Made by a program: the position numbers and the translations under genes | NCBI RefSeq assembly: GCF_026210795.1 | Contig: NC_089442.1 | Coordinates: 4,120,501 to 4,184,500 of the forward strand | Direction of reading: 5' to 3' | DNA from: Rhizophagus irregularis | Lineage: Eukaryota; Glomeromycota; Glomeromycetes; Glomerales; Glomeraceae | DNA length: 64,000 nt | The notes under the pieces: model-generated | Database searches by the model: none | Told to the model about the DNA's origin: nothing | What the model saw: only the letters and a program-made list of their open reading frames with translations | Shown here: in pieces, positions 22,701-33,363 of the stretch | How positions within the stretch are numbered: position 1 is the first letter of the stretch | How the letters are laid out: each line of letters starts with the position of its first letter

Positions 22701-23195
22701 TCAATAGTTAATACATCTATACTAACAATTTTCCAACCAGACCCTTCTTTCATAAATTTGACAATTTTATCTTCGATTTCCACTGCTGTCTTTGTTAAAT
22801 GACCATCTATATCATTCTTTAAAAGAAGTACACACATAACTCCTCTATGATAAACTTGCTTATATGTTCCAATATTCTCTGTATATGTAGCCAATATAGT
22901 GATGGCTGATTTGATTTGCCCCTTTTCTTCAAGTTCACTCTTAAGAATTTCTGTTATTTTCTGACGGGTATCAGCTATTATACTTGGAAAATATGGTATA
23001 TCTCTAACATTTGGATTAAGATCAGCTTGCCATACTATCTTATGTTTTAGAGATGTATGTGGGCGTGCAGGATCATAATCTCTTTTTACAAATTGAATAT
23101 CACACATCTTCCTTTATAATCTCCTTGCATATCAGCAAACCATTCATTATCTTTTTGTGGAGTACTTCTTTTTCGTAGAGTATAATGATTTTAAT
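22685..23195 (-). pseudogene. Polinton/Maverick-type DNA polymerase B, N-terminal fragment
   Basis: The minus-strand frame (ATG 23107, coding signal to about 23195) reads FVKRDYDPARP, KIVWQADLNPNVRDIPYFP, HRGVMCVLLLKNDIDGHL and IEMYKLDARKSGGHY. I recognise this as the region preceding the polymerase proper in Polinton-like proteins. The pattern ARK.GGG.Y at its end normally leads into the catalytic part, which is missing: the sequence passes into the LINE endonuclease instead. Only a fragment is present, with no catalytic motifs. The assignment is from memory of family motifs. Confidence 0.55.
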
Positions 23196-23397
23196 CACCA
23201 GGTCCTACTAAGGTAAGTTAGGAGTTTAACTAACATATTAGGCATTTCCGAAACTTCACTAAAGAATTCAGAAGCTAAATTCATATATAAAAACATCACG
23301 AGCAACTACATATCTTATTTCACAAATTCAAAAGATGAAGACCATATTGGGTCTAGAACTAAAATTATAGTATCTAGATCTTTAGATGCTCACATCT

Positions 23398-23529
23398 TTA
23401 ATACAGTGTGGGATCCTGAGATTTAACTGCTGGCTTGCATTGAAACTTTCTATTTTGATGCCCACGAAACTTTTGTGGAGTTGCAAAAGCTTTTCCACAT
23501 CTATCACAAACTCGATTACTTGTTACCAT
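23398..23529 (-). CDS. 43-codon C2HC finger exon, likely N-terminus of the Polinton-type gene
   Basis: ATG at 23529 opens MVTSNRVCDRCGKAFATPQ and continues with FRGHQNRKFQC, giving Cys8, Cys11, His24 and Cys31; TAA at 23398-23400. Such a single finger precedes Polinton-type polymerase regions in related genomes (recalled, not searched). It lies upstream on the same strand as the fragment at 22685-23195, with about 200 nt between. Probably a leftover exon rather than a complete gene. Confidence 0.45.
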   Translation of the reverse strand: MVTSNRVCDRCGKAFATPQKFRGHQNRKFQCKPAVKSQDPTLY

Positions 23530-23730
23530 ACTAGATACATTGTACTAATAACCTAAAAATTTTTTTCTTTAATTAATAAATTCTAAAATGTTTCCCACCT
23601 TGTGGTCATCCTTGTGTGAAGCCAGAACAAAATCATATCTAGTTGACTACCTGCTATACATTTTTTGGTTAGACCTGGGTCAGATTTTTGGTTAGACTTT
23701 TGGTTAGACCTGTTGTCCCAGATTTTTTTG

Positions 23731-23917
23731 TACAGTCTAACCTCGATATACCGATATTTGATATACTGATATACTATTAAAAACTTGATATACTGATAAA
23801 ATTTTATTTTCCACTATATGTGAGGACATATAAATATTGGTATAACTTTGATATAATGATATTTTCTAAAAATTTCATATATGTCCCGACATATCATTAT
23901 ATAAAGGTTTGACTGTA
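23731..23917. mobile_element. About 185-bp pogo/Tc1-like MITE
   Basis: TACAGTCTAACCTCGATATA at the left and TATATAAAGGTTTGACTGTA at the right form TIRs flanked by TA. The ends resemble pogo/Tigger-type CAGTCAAACCT termini. Interior is GATATACTGATA-rich, no coding. Confidence 0.75.
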
Positions 23918-24289
23918 TAGCAAGAAAAGCTTTAAAACATATCTAGTTGCCTTCCTGTTAAAAATTTTTGGTTAGAGCAAGAATGGCTTAACTTTTAGAG
24001 TATCATAAAAATAGTATGCCACAATTGATTGCTGAATCATGCCATTGGTATTACAAACACTTTGTGTCCTTCATACCTTTGGCACTTATAAAGGTAATCT
24101 GATATAGCATAAAATTATGATATCTGGAAAGGATTCATGCATAGTAATAATGCCTGGGAATATATGTAGAAAAACAGGTATAATGATATCATATCAGAAA
24201 ACAAGGCGAGGTGGTCTGGGGATACCCTAAATTATGGTTAGACCTATGTGATAGCTGCTGTCCCAGAACCCCATCTGTTTCATGAAAAT
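23918..24289. other. Gene-free stretch with TGGTTAGACC repeats
   Basis: TTTTTGGTTAGACCTG-like words recur at 23660-23712, 23967 and 24235, and ATATCTAGTTG at 23636 and 23940, suggesting a degraded repeat. No coding signal. Confidence 0.35.
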
Positions 24290-24653
24290 GATCATGCCTT
24301 TTTCAATTATTTGGAATAACAATGGGTTCTGAATCAGAGTGAATTTGCTTATTACCGGATGAACTATCAGAAGAATCACTTGTAGAGTATAGATTTTTTC
24401 CAACATTCTTCCTGTATTTTTTATCTGATTTTGATGATTCTTGTTTATTTATATAGTCCATCGATTGCAAAGTTAATTTAGATTCACGAGATTTGGAAGT
24501 ACGAGTTTAAAGACGCTTTTCTTATTCCTGATGATTCCTCTTTGCAACCAATTTATTACCACCACAGTGCAACAAGCATGTACATCAAACCTTTTCTCTG
24601 GGTTTGACATATGAACATTTTTTATTTGTATATTTTCTCAATGATCTTGGCAT
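24290..24653 (-). pseudogene. Unknown basic/Ser-rich protein, N-terminal fragment
   Basis: ATG at 24653 starts MPRSLRKYTNKKCSYVKPRE; after a stop the same frame continues CTCLLHCGGNKLVAKRNHQE and a Ser/Asp-rich run (STSDSSDSSSGNKQ). I recall similar starts (C.C..CGG) in transposon-linked proteins of these fungi but cannot name the family. Two stops make it a relic. Confidence 0.45.
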
Positions 24654-24717
24654 TTTGCTAAAGTAAATTATTAAAAAGAATCAATAAGTAGCTCATAAAC
24701 ATGAATCAATTATAAAT

Positions 24718-25374
24718 TTATTTATTTTATTCCGCCAAGAGTAGTAACCCCTAACTAGTACAAATAATAGTTATCAATATATCGAAATACATTTCAACTA
24801 AAAACCGTGTCTAGAATAGGAATTTAACCATACCACCAGACCTCACCCTTTGATAAAGAGAAAGGCTTGACCTAGATGAAACTTCATCGCCTAGACAAAC
24901 CCATATAAACTGGGTAAAAAAAGGAAGAAACAGGGCAAGCCCCCTCTAAAGCCAAGGGCTTATAGAGTAGAATAAAAAGTAAAAAAAAATTCTGCTGCTA
25001 AAAATGCACTATATTCTAATTAGAAAAATAACTATAACTAGATAGGAATTTAAGCTAATTTAATTTACGTAATAGGTCCAAAACTTCTGCTAAAATCTCA
25101 TTGTTAATGCTATTACGCCCCTTACTCTTTGAGGATTTCTTTGCCTTCTTCTGAGAATTTGGGTTCTTCAACTGGTTATCATTTTTAGTAGTCTTGGTCG
25201 AGGACTTCTTATCCTTCTTCTTAGGCTTATTACAATTCGAAATGTGTCCAGAATTTCCAGACTTCTTCTTTGGAGTATTTTGAGCCTTCGGCTTGTGCTT
25301 CTTCAAGGTAGGAATAGAGAGTTAACACCATTTCAACTCCTTATTATTAAGGAAAACTTGAGGAGTATCTAAGA
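24718..25374 (-). mobile_element. 5'-truncated ORF1 retroelement with 17-bp TSD
   Basis: TSD ATGAATCAATTATAAAT at 24701-24717 and 25375-25391. On the minus strand it begins inside ORF1 (near DTPQVFL), runs through the Lys-rich C-terminus (KKHKPKAQNTPKKKSG to LAEVLDLLRKLN, stop at 25055) and about 330 nt of 3' UTR, and ends in AATAAAATAAATAAA. Typical 5' truncation by incomplete reverse transcription. The 3' UTR defines subfamily C, shared with 31226-31905. Confidence 0.85.
25055..25320 (-). pseudogene. ORF1 C-terminal fragment (Lys-rich tail)
   Basis: The last 80-90 codons of ORF1 on the minus strand: KKHKPKAQNTPKKKSGNSG, then STKTTKNDNQLKNPNSQ and the terminal helix LAEVLDLLRKLN. N-terminal and RRM-like domains are absent through 5' truncation. 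Confidence 0.75.
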
Positions 25375-25541
25375 ATGAATCAATTATAAATCACATATAA
25401 TAATTGTAAACATGTGTATTATTAATATTAATAATCAATTCCTAATCGGTGAATAAAATAAGCTTTATTTAGGTAATACAAAAACTCTTAATCAACGAGT
25501 TTAATTTATTTTAAAAAATATAAATAAGACTCTTTTTCATT

Positions 25542-26032
25542 ATGAATTTTTTTTCTTTAACTACTCTAAAACGATACCATCCATCACACTATATATTTTA
25601 TTTTATAATACTAGATTCATCCACTAAAGATAAATTATATAAGTCTAAACACTCTGGTAAACCTTGGAAAAGAAAGAAAAAAAATATATCGCATTGTTCT
25701 GCTTCAATATCTTCATCATCCTCAGAAGGGAAAGAAAAAAAAAATCGCATCACTCTGCTTCATCAGAAGATAAAAATCATTTACTAAATTACAAGTCTTC
25801 TAATCAGTATATTATAAATCTTATCAAGTCTTTAATAATAGAAATAAAACCAAACAAGCAAATAACCTTTATAACAATAGATTACCTGTATTTGATGATT
25901 CTGATTCTCATAACAAAACTTCAGGTAGAGAACTTTCAGAAGTTAACAGAAAGAGTAATGAAAGCAATAGTTAAGTATTATTTTTTTTATGCATTGTTGA
26001 TCTCCCAAGTTATGCAAAAAATATGGTTTTAA
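25542..26032 (+). pseudogene. Ser/Lys-rich degenerate reading frames of an unknown gene
   Basis: Three frames in turn give low-complexity but protein-like text: KHSGKPWKRKKKNISHCSAS, ISSSSSEGKEKKN, HHSASSEDKNHLLNYKSSNQ and RLPVFDDSDSHNKTSG. Shifts lie at A-runs near 25690 and 25745. It may be the disordered N-terminal part of the gene continuing at 26955. No family recognised. Confidence 0.3.
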
Positions 26033-26619
26033 AATATTATTCAGGAATACAAAAGATAATAAAATACAATATAAAAATTCCAGGGTAGAAAGCTTAGAGC
26101 CTTAGATGTTTTAATTATATGGAATAGCATAGCATTACTCAGATTAATTATATTTAATCTACCCATGTATTTACATTGCGCTATAGTATATCAAAAATAA
26201 AATAAATCAAGATAAATTATGTATATGATTGAATACTTTATAGACATTAGTTAATATAATAAATTGTCTATTAATTGATAGAATTCAATATGCAAATTCA
26301 ATGAATTGTTTATTAAAATTAATAAAATTCAGTATAAAAATAAATACCAATAAAAATATCTGGTAAATACCTATATTTCATACCTGATTAATATTTGAAT
26401 GTTCCCTATTATGCCATTATCTGTCATCAATCTGGATATCTGATTGGAACACGGTTAAGAAAAATCAGAACCCAATATAACACAAATCAGCTTACTGACT
26501 TATATCTGATTGGATACTGATTTGGCAGCATTCTACCAGTAATACTTTCTATAAATTGCTATAAGTTTTTAAAATTCCTAAAAACACTATAAAATCAATA
26601 AAATCATTGTAATCTACTA
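26033..26619. other. Gene-free stretch
   Basis: A+T-rich; the word CTGATTGGA recurs near 26430 and 26510 (TATCTGATTGG), hinting at another small degraded repeat. No open frame with coding character. Confidence 0.35.
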
Positions 26620-26908
26620 TAGCCCTGTTCATTTCTAGATCAGATCGGATTGATCGCAAATTTGTACCCCAAAATAATTGGTTACTGATGCGGTCAGCGG
26701 TCAGTCAGGCCAATCTACAAAAATTGGTGTTTTTCCTTGATCGATTTTATAATAAACATAATAAATAACAACTACGTGTTTTTGCCCTATAAGCTATTAT
26801 GGATATATAAACCAATCTGATCAATAAAAATTGTGCTTAATTGTAACTATGATCTGATTGGTTATACATTTTTTCAATCCGATACGATCTAGAAATGAAC
26901 AGGACTTA
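26620..26908. mobile_element. 289-bp MITE with 10-bp TSD
   Basis: TIRs CCTGTTCATTTCTAGATC (left, near 26624) and GATCTAGAAATGAACAGG (right, near 26886-26903). The flanking direct repeat TAATCTACTA is at 26610-26619 and 26909-26918, again a MULE-like 9-10 bp. Confidence 0.8.
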
Positions 26909-27499
26909 TAATCTACTAAAACGCTAATATCAGATATAGATTTAGATAGTAGCTAAATCAAGTAAGCTATAGTTATGTAAACTTTGAAAAATATAGAAGA
27001 ATAATTGATATAATATGACTTTAACAAAAAGATATGATCATAAAATACCAGAAATGTGATGCTCTCGTATTCATGATCCATTTAGAAAAATACTTAAAAA
27101 GAATCCAGAAATTTTTTCTACGAATAGATATATTGAAGGTGATTTCTATTTTTATTTTTATTTTTAAAATAAAGACTAGTACTGGGGTCCAACAATACAT
27201 AGGAACAAGAGCCTACAAAGTAAGACCATTATTCCAAGCTAATAATAAAACCCAACCTCTCAAACGAATCGAAGGGGTCGCCTAGCCTCGCTCCACAAGG
27301 AACGCAGGCTTAGCCGCAACTCAAGCTACGAACCAAATAGAACAAAAAAAGACACTCAAACACTAATTTAGCGAGAGTTCCCAGTCGAAAAAAAAAAATT
27401 ATTAATTCTGCCTATTCTGAATAAAATCTATTATTCTAATAACTACTAAATCATTAAGAAAAAAAGTAAGAATCGCCGGCAGTCAACCGACAGAAATAA

Positions 27500-29163
27500 C
27501 TATACTATTTTTCGCAGTAAGGATAAAATTTCTGCTAAAACCACCGTGTTATCCTTATTACCTCCTTTATCCCTAGGCTTCTTATTGGACTTCGACTTCT
27601 GGGATTCGGGATCCTTCAACGAGTCTTTAATAGATTTGGCTTGCTTCTTAGCACTGGTCGAGGATTTCTGGTCCTTCTTCTTAAGGTTAACGTTACCAGA
27701 CTGTTGCACGGATTTTCCAGGCTTCTTGTCAGGAACGTACTTTGCCTTTTGTTTAGATGGTGGTTTCTTCAAGGTAGGTAAAGAGTGTCGACACCATTTC
27801 AACTCTGGGGAAAGCTTGTGGAGTTCCTAAGGCTTTGAGTGTAGCCTCCCAATTCTCGAAATATCCTACGAGCTTCCTCTTACCTTTACTTGTTTGTATA
27901 ATTTTAAACGCGCATGCACCGCACATCGTTAAAAATAGTTGTGGTTTACGGTCGGCCCACAAGGTAGCCATCGTCATGTCAACCGGAATATCGTGAATGA
28001 CAGCTTGGAACTTTTCACGTTGTTTTCTTTCTCGTAAAGTCCAACTTGCAGGAAACCATCTCACAGGTATACCTCCCAGGTAAGGTTGCTTGTCTAAATC
28101 TCTTCAAAATCCTACGATTAGTTTCGTCAAAATTTTACTATAGATTTATTATAGTTTTGGCAGAGTTTCGGCAGTTTCGGCATTTATAATAAGTTTCGGC
28201 AGTTTCACCTTTCTCCAAAGTTTCGCCAGTTTTTTAATATAACTTTAATATAGTTTCGGCAGAATTTCGCTTTTCGGCGAAACGCCATCTTGCCTAAACC
28301 CCTAGGTTTCAGCAAGCAACCTTACTCCCAAGTCAATCGTCCAGAACTTGTTAAATTGGGAAAGGGTAAATGAGTTTAAAACTATTTTGACTCTAAGAGT
28401 CTGATATTTGTGTTGCCGTTTTAATGATAACTTAATAGTTTTGCCTATAACGTTAATTCTCCTAAGATTTTGTCAACGTCCCAGGTATACGGAATGTCAT
28501 ATACAATAATGTCTCTGACTTGCTCTCGCTCATCATCGCTTTCTTTGTATCCTGTCAGTATATGTGTGACCCAGGTGCGGTAGTTTTTGCCCCCAAAAAT
28601 AGGGTATTTTGTTTGTCGGGGGTTTGTGCCTCAGGATTTGCTGTAAATGATTGGTGTATAACTTGTTTATCTTTTGCAACACGTGCCTTTTGTTTATATT
28701 TCTTCCGGGAAGTTTCGGGTGTCACAGTTTGATTAACAGGGGTTATTTCCACATCGGGCAGTATTGGGGGTGTAATATGTACTGGTTTTGGTGTAGTTTT
28801 CAGAGTTGATAAAAAAGTAGATCCAAATTCGTCATCAGCGGAGGGACATTCCGACTCTGAGTCACCCATGTCACCATAATTAGTATAGGCACGGGAAGCA
28901 AAATCATCCCACAACCTGGACGAAACGTAAAGAGCTATAGAAAATAATAGCGAAAGGGTGGTTGGTTGTATATTCGTCACCGCCGCCTGTTGAGCAAAGT
29001 TGTTCAGGTTGGCAGACTCGCCAAACATATCTACTAAAAGCTGTGCTTTATCCACAGGTTGCTGTGGGTTTTTATCAAACAAAGTTTTGAGGAAACCGTT
29101 CTCGGCAATAAACTCTAAAAAGAGCTCCGCAGGTGTTCCAACTGAGTCTCCCATGTGTGACAT
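27500..29163 (-). pseudogene. LINE-type ORF1, copy 3, interrupted by a MITE
   Basis: Starts at ATG 29163 (MSHMGDSVGTPAELF; the second Met may be the true start). 202 codons are open, including NGFLKTLFDKNP, TNIQPTTLSLLFSIALYVSS and PPILPDVEITPVNQTV. Then it shifts near 28555, is cut by the MITE at 28081-28324, and continues as FQAVIHDIPVDMTMATLW and FKIIQTSKGKRKLVGYFE, with a Lys-rich tail ending LAEILSLLRKIV. Very similar to the copy at 11129-12608, both lacking part of the N-terminal region found in the 49706 protein. Confidence 0.8.
28081..28324. mobile_element. 244-bp MITE, TAAGGTTGC family, copy 1
   Basis: Starts TAAGGTTGCTTG and ends CAAGCAACCTTA. Flanked by CTCCCAGG (28073-28080) and CTCCCAAG (28325-28332), an 8-bp TSD with one change. 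Interior repeats GTTTCGGCAG. Two relatives: 39859-40007 and 54728-54972. Confidence 0.85.
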
Positions 29164-30012
29164 TTTTATTTTATGTAAAAAATTTTAAATAAAGTGAAAA
29201 AATTTAAATAAAATTTTTGCAGAAATTTTCGTAAAAATGAAAAGAAGAAAGAGTTTTTTCAAAGATTCATCTATTGAAGGTGATAAAGTTGGCACTCTAT
29301 CAACTGATTATATATATTGTAGTGTATGTGACTCTTTAGTTTTCATACCTAAAAATAATTATAGCACCTGTTTCTATCATTGAAAAAATGTATTTCTGGA
29401 AATACTATTTTGAATGAACATGTAAGAAGAAATGAACAATATATATTACAAGAAGAGGCTAAAATTAATCATCTTCATCTAGAGCTTTTCTTCCAATTTA
29501 CCATATTGATATTATATGATTATAATACTCGTACAATTCTTTATGAAGCTTACATGTAAACTAAAGCAACTATAGCAGAAAATACTATGCCAAATGCTTC
29601 AAATTTTGAGCCAGCTTATATTTCTAATACCAGGCAAAAAATGGGTTTGCCGATTTTTCATCATGTGTTAAACTAAAGATCTAAAACACTAAATGTGCTA
29701 ACTTCTCCTCTATTGTTATAAAAACCTGATACTTTAATGCAATGTAACCTGAAATTTTTAGCAGAACTAGTTTGAGCAATCTTGCTGAAGCATATTTCAA
29801 TTCTATATAGAAAAATGCAAGAAAAAAATAGACTTAATATCTTTCAACTGAATATTCTGAATATTAACATTATAGCTGATTGCAAAATTGTAAGACCACC
29901 CTATGATTTTTTAATTTAAAAATTTGATAATTTGAATTTGACATGTTTAACTATTGCATCTCTATAAGAAATATGTATACAAAAATAATACGTTTTATAT
30001 ATATTTTATGTA

Positions 30013-30903
30013 CAGTCGCGTCCGAAAGTGATGCCCGATTTGAAAATGAAGACAAAAGCAAAAATATCTGTATTTTTTCACTAGTGTATACATTAGTAAA
30101 ATATTCATACCTAGTTTGTTTCTCATACTAAATCAAATTTTCATAATGCCAGGGTGGCAACCTTCTCAAAAACAGAACTATTTAAATTTTTATTTTTTCT
30201 TTAATATAGCTTTAAATTCGCCTACAGCTCTTGGGAGAGGGACACACTTCTGGATAATATATTGGTTCATTTTTAAATGTTCTCTACTTGGTTTAAACCA
30301 AATAAATTTGTTGGAAAATTAGTAGTTGCAATTTTATTTAATTTTAGCTTATTTTTGGCCTAAAGATAAAAGATATAATCATCTGGAAACCTGTGATTAT
30401 CTTGGCATCCAGTGATCAGAATTCGATGAACAAAGGCTCATTGGATTCGTCTCGTCAAGATGAGTTGAATGGTGAATGTCTCATATCTCTAGGGTTAATA
30501 GATACTAAGGTGTACCTTAAAACATTTTTTTGATGGTTTGGCCTTTATCCTGAGATATAATGATGCTACATGTATGAACTGGCCACCATTCGACGTGTAT
30601 CAATGAGACAAATCCAATGAGTCTTTGTTTGTCAGAATAGAATCACTGGATAGTGAGATATTCCCAATTTCGTGAAATTTAGAGTTTCGAAAAATTTTCA
30701 GGTAAAGAATGTTTTAAGTTATATCTTGGCATCTATTGATCCTAGAGATATAGGCCAACCACCATTCACTTCGTCTTGACGAGATGAATCCAATGAGCCT
30801 TTGTTTGTCGAATTCTGATCACTGGATGCCGAGATGATCATAGTGACTTAATAATTATGGCCTTCATCTGTAAGTAATTGGGCAACACTTTCGGACGCGA
30901 CTG
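30013..30903. mobile_element. 891-bp Tc1/mariner-type MITE
   Basis: TIRs CAGTCGCGTCCGAAAGTG at 30013 and CACTTTCGGACGCGACTG ending 30903 (one internal variation), flanked by TA at 30011-30012 and 30904-30905. Inside, two inverted modules face each other (30398-30500 and 30720-30835) with GGCATCCAGTGATCAGAATTC and a GTCTCGTCAAGATGAG core. No transposase frame. Confidence 0.85.
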
Positions 30904-31030
30904 TACATTTTTATAGATTCTGTATACAAATTTTAATTTTGTATTGAATATTTTTTAAAAAAACTAATATATATAACTCCTTAAATAAAAATAGAAATAT
31001 ATCATATGATTCAATATAAATAAATATACA

Positions 31031-31175
31031 TGCCACTCAAATTATTTTGGGCTGCTGTAATTATAAGTAAAATCCCAAATTTAATTATGGCATCCCAAAT
31101 TATTTTGGCACTTTACATAGTATTATAGCATCCAAAATTATAATTATGGCATCCCAAAATAATTTGGGCAGCATA
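31031..31175. mobile_element. About 145-bp MITE
   Basis: CAAATTATTTTGGGCTGC near the left end and GGCATCCCAAAATAATTTGG plus GCAGC at the right form TIRs in TA-rich flanks; GGCATCCCAAA and GCATCCAAAATTATA repeat inside. Confidence 0.65.
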
Positions 31176-31225
31176 TATATAAATAAATTACTTTAAAATC
31201 TTTATTAATTTTTAGGAGTTAAAGT

Positions 31226-31905
31226 ACCTTAGATACCTCTCAAGTTTTTCTTACTTTATATAAGGAGTTGAAATGATGTCAACATTCTGTTCCTACCTTG
31301 AAGAAGAAGCACAAGCCAAAGACTAAAAATACTCCAACCAAGAAGTCTGGTGATACTGGACAAAGTACAGATAGTAATCAGTCTAAGAAGAAGGATAAGA
31401 AATTCTCAACCAAGCTTACTAAAGATGATAACCAGTTGAAGAACCCAAATTCTCAGAAGAACGCAAAAAAATCCTTGAAGAGTAAGGGGGTAACTGTGAA
31501 GTTTTAGCAGAGATTTTAACTTTATTACATAGATTAAATTAGTCTAAGTTTCTTTATGATTCAGTTTTCTAATTAGAATATAGTGCATCCTTAGCAGCAG
31601 AATTTTTTTGTTTTCATTTTTATTTCACTCTATAAGTCCTTGGCTTTAAAGGAGGCTTGCCCCGGTTTACTCCTTATTTTATTCAGTTTGTATGGGTAGT
31701 CTAGGCAGCGAAGTTTCACCTAGGTTTAGCCTTTCTCTTTATCAAAGAGTGAGGTCCAGTAGCAAGGGATTTAAACTCCTAGTGCTGGATGATCTTTCCT
31801 ATTCTAAACACGGTTTTTAGTTAAAGTGTACTTTGGTATATTGATAGCTATTATTTGTACTAGTTAGGAATTACTACTCTTGTTGGAATAAATAAATAAA
31901 TTAAT
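31226..31905 (+). mobile_element. 5'-truncated ORF1 retroelement (subfamily C 3' UTR)
   Basis: Begins inside ORF1 (TTAGATACCTCTCAAG), passes KKKHKPKTKNTPTKKSG and ends ORF1 near 31540, then a 3' UTR matching 24718-25050 inverted, with AATAAATAAATAAA tail. Flanks GGAGTTAAAGT (near 31215) and GGAGTTTAAAGT (near 31909) look like a TSD with one indel. An uninterrupted version of the target is at 35395-35415. Confidence 0.75.
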
Positions 31906-32002
31906 TAAGGAGTTTAAAGTTATTACCAAAATAAGTATTTAAAATATCAAATTTTCAAATTGAAAATCATAGGGTGGTCTTACAATTTTGCAATCTGCTG
32001 TA

Positions 32003-33110
32003 ATGTATATTTTGTCCTTTTTGTAATGCCCTCCACCTTATAAAGTAAAATATCTCCATTGTGGATGTCATGCAAATCTTCCATCTTTGTACCATAAAAG
32101 ATGCCTGAAATATTTGGCAGGCTTTACTTCTTTAACAAGTGCTGAACAAAGATCAGCTTTCCATATGGATAAAGCGTGGGGAAAGCTCTAACCATGTAAC
32201 TAGGTGTATGGAATTTGTTTATAGGTATACCTTAAATCTCAGGCCATAGCGATGGAGAATTATCATTTGCATTCGATCAAGAGATCATCTTGAAATTGTG
32301 GGAGCATGTTGAAAATGGAAGAATATCTGTGTCAATTATTATGTCTTCATAGTAAGGATTGTTTTTTCTTCATACAGTAAAATCCCTGAATACCATTGAA
32401 TTATTTGATGATTGCTGCCGTACAACAAGAACATCCAAAGATATTAGATCACGCAAAAGTTGTTTCATAAAGCCCTAGATATCCTAAGGAAAATTAATCA
32501 CATGTCCTCTATAGCCGTTTTGTCTACCATGCAGCTGGTATACTGTCATCACAGTGAAACCCTGAGAAATAAGCATTTCTTCTATTTCACTAAGTCCTTT
32601 AAGTTCGTTGGGAACGTTACCTGGATGCATATTATTACCCTCAGAAAACTTTTTTGGCATGCCCAGTATTTTTTTCATAATAACACTGTTTATATGTCCT
32701 TTTGACAAGCATTAATAAAGGTATTCGCTCTTGATCATGGCGGTGGCTGAATGCAGTGTAGGCTGAAAGTCAGAATCCGTGTTATCACTTTCCATATAAG
32801 TTTCCTTTATTTCTTGTCCTTTATGATCTTGTCGTGTTTGTTGGTTGATGTTTCGTTCTTTTAATACATTTCAGTTTTTTAATTTACAGGTTCAGCTTGT
32901 CTACGTTAGTTTTCCCAATTTTCTTTTTCTTTTTTCTTCCTTTGTGAATACTTTGAAGACGTTCCTCATGTTGTTGTTCTGTTTCTCTTGCTCTTTTTTG
33001 CTATTTTAATTCTCTTTCTCATGCAAAACATTTTGATTGCTGTTCATTTGTCTCTTGGTTTCTTTTGTTTCATTTTTGTATAGTTTTTGTATTAGTAGAA
33101 TCATTCATTT
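32003..33110 (-). pseudogene. Helitron Rep/helicase protein, N-terminal relic
   Basis: Minus-strand blocks in order: a charged RARETEQQHEERLQS-like N-terminal repeat (near 33010-32940), then NNMHPGNVPNELKGLSEIEE and MLISQGFTVMTVYQLHGRQN (32708-32484), then INKFHTPSYMVRAFPTLYPY, ADLCSALVKEVKPAKYFRHL and LWYKDGRFA.HPQWRYF (about 32220-32040). These are characteristic of the region before and at the start of the Helitron helicase-like N domain. Rep tyrosines and helicase are missing because the TIR element at 29873-32000 cuts the gene. Many stops; a relic. Assignment rests on motif memory, with good confidence for the last block. Confidence 0.7.
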
Positions 33111-33361
33111 TTAATATTTTTTTCTCAGATGTGCCTCTTGATGTTCTACTGCCTTGGATTTTTTTTTGTATTTATCAAAATACCTGTATTAGTAAAATTT
33201 ATTCATCTTATTTAATTTTTGTCTTTTATTTTATAGTGAAAAAATAAAAATTAGTGTGTGATTTTATTGTTATTTGGGACATTGTGATTTCGTGACTTTG
33301 AAGTTCAAATTGTTCTATTCTAATTATTTTTTATTTATTAAAATATGATTATTTCATACAT
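33111..33361. other. Gene-free A+T-rich spacer
   Basis: No coding signal on either strand. It probably represents the 5' side of the Helitron relic. Confidence 0.3.
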
Positions 33362-33363
33362 TA

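Larger units (their letters stand above)
27144..29271 (-). mobile_element. ORF1-only retroelement copy 3, 13-bp TSD
   Basis: TSD TATTGAAGGTGAT at 27131-27143 and 29272-29284. On the minus strand: 5' leader, ORF1, 3' UTR of subfamily B and an A-rich tail (TTTTTATTTTTATTTTT complement). Full-length by comparison with the others, with no ORF2. A 244-bp MITE sits in the RRM-coding part. Confidence 0.85.
26955..29700 (+). pseudogene. Unknown gene split by an ORF1 retroelement
   Basis: Left of the insertion (to 27143) the frame reads MTLTKRYDHKIPE, IHDPFRKILKKNPEIFSTN and RYIEGD; right of it (from 29285) it resumes with KVGTLSTDYIYCSVCDSLVF, then EHVRRNEQYILQEEAKINHL, YDYNTRTILYEAYM and ISNTRQKMGLPIFHHVLN. 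The pair of Cys (YCSVCDS) suggests a small zinc-binding unit. The ORF1 element's TSD lies exactly in the IEGD codons. Several stops show it was, or has become, non-functional. I do not recognise the family. Confidence 0.5.
29873..32000. mobile_element. 2.1-kb TIR element flanked by TA, heavily nested
   Basis: Left end AGCTGATTGCAAAATTGTAA then GACCACCCTAT (29874 on) and its mirror at about 31936-32000; TA at 29871-29872 and 32001-32002. The TA flank suggests the Tc1/mariner group. About 0.4 kb is its own sequence; the rest is three insertions (30013-30903, 31031-31175, 31226-31905). It is inserted into the Helitron relic at 32003. Confidence 0.75.

Noticed and set aside
27546-27830. Plus-strand frames with LSLGFLLDFDFWDSGS-type text (also 11109-11420)
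   Set aside because: Antisense shadows of the Lys-rich C-terminus of ORF1; both copies show the same mirror text.
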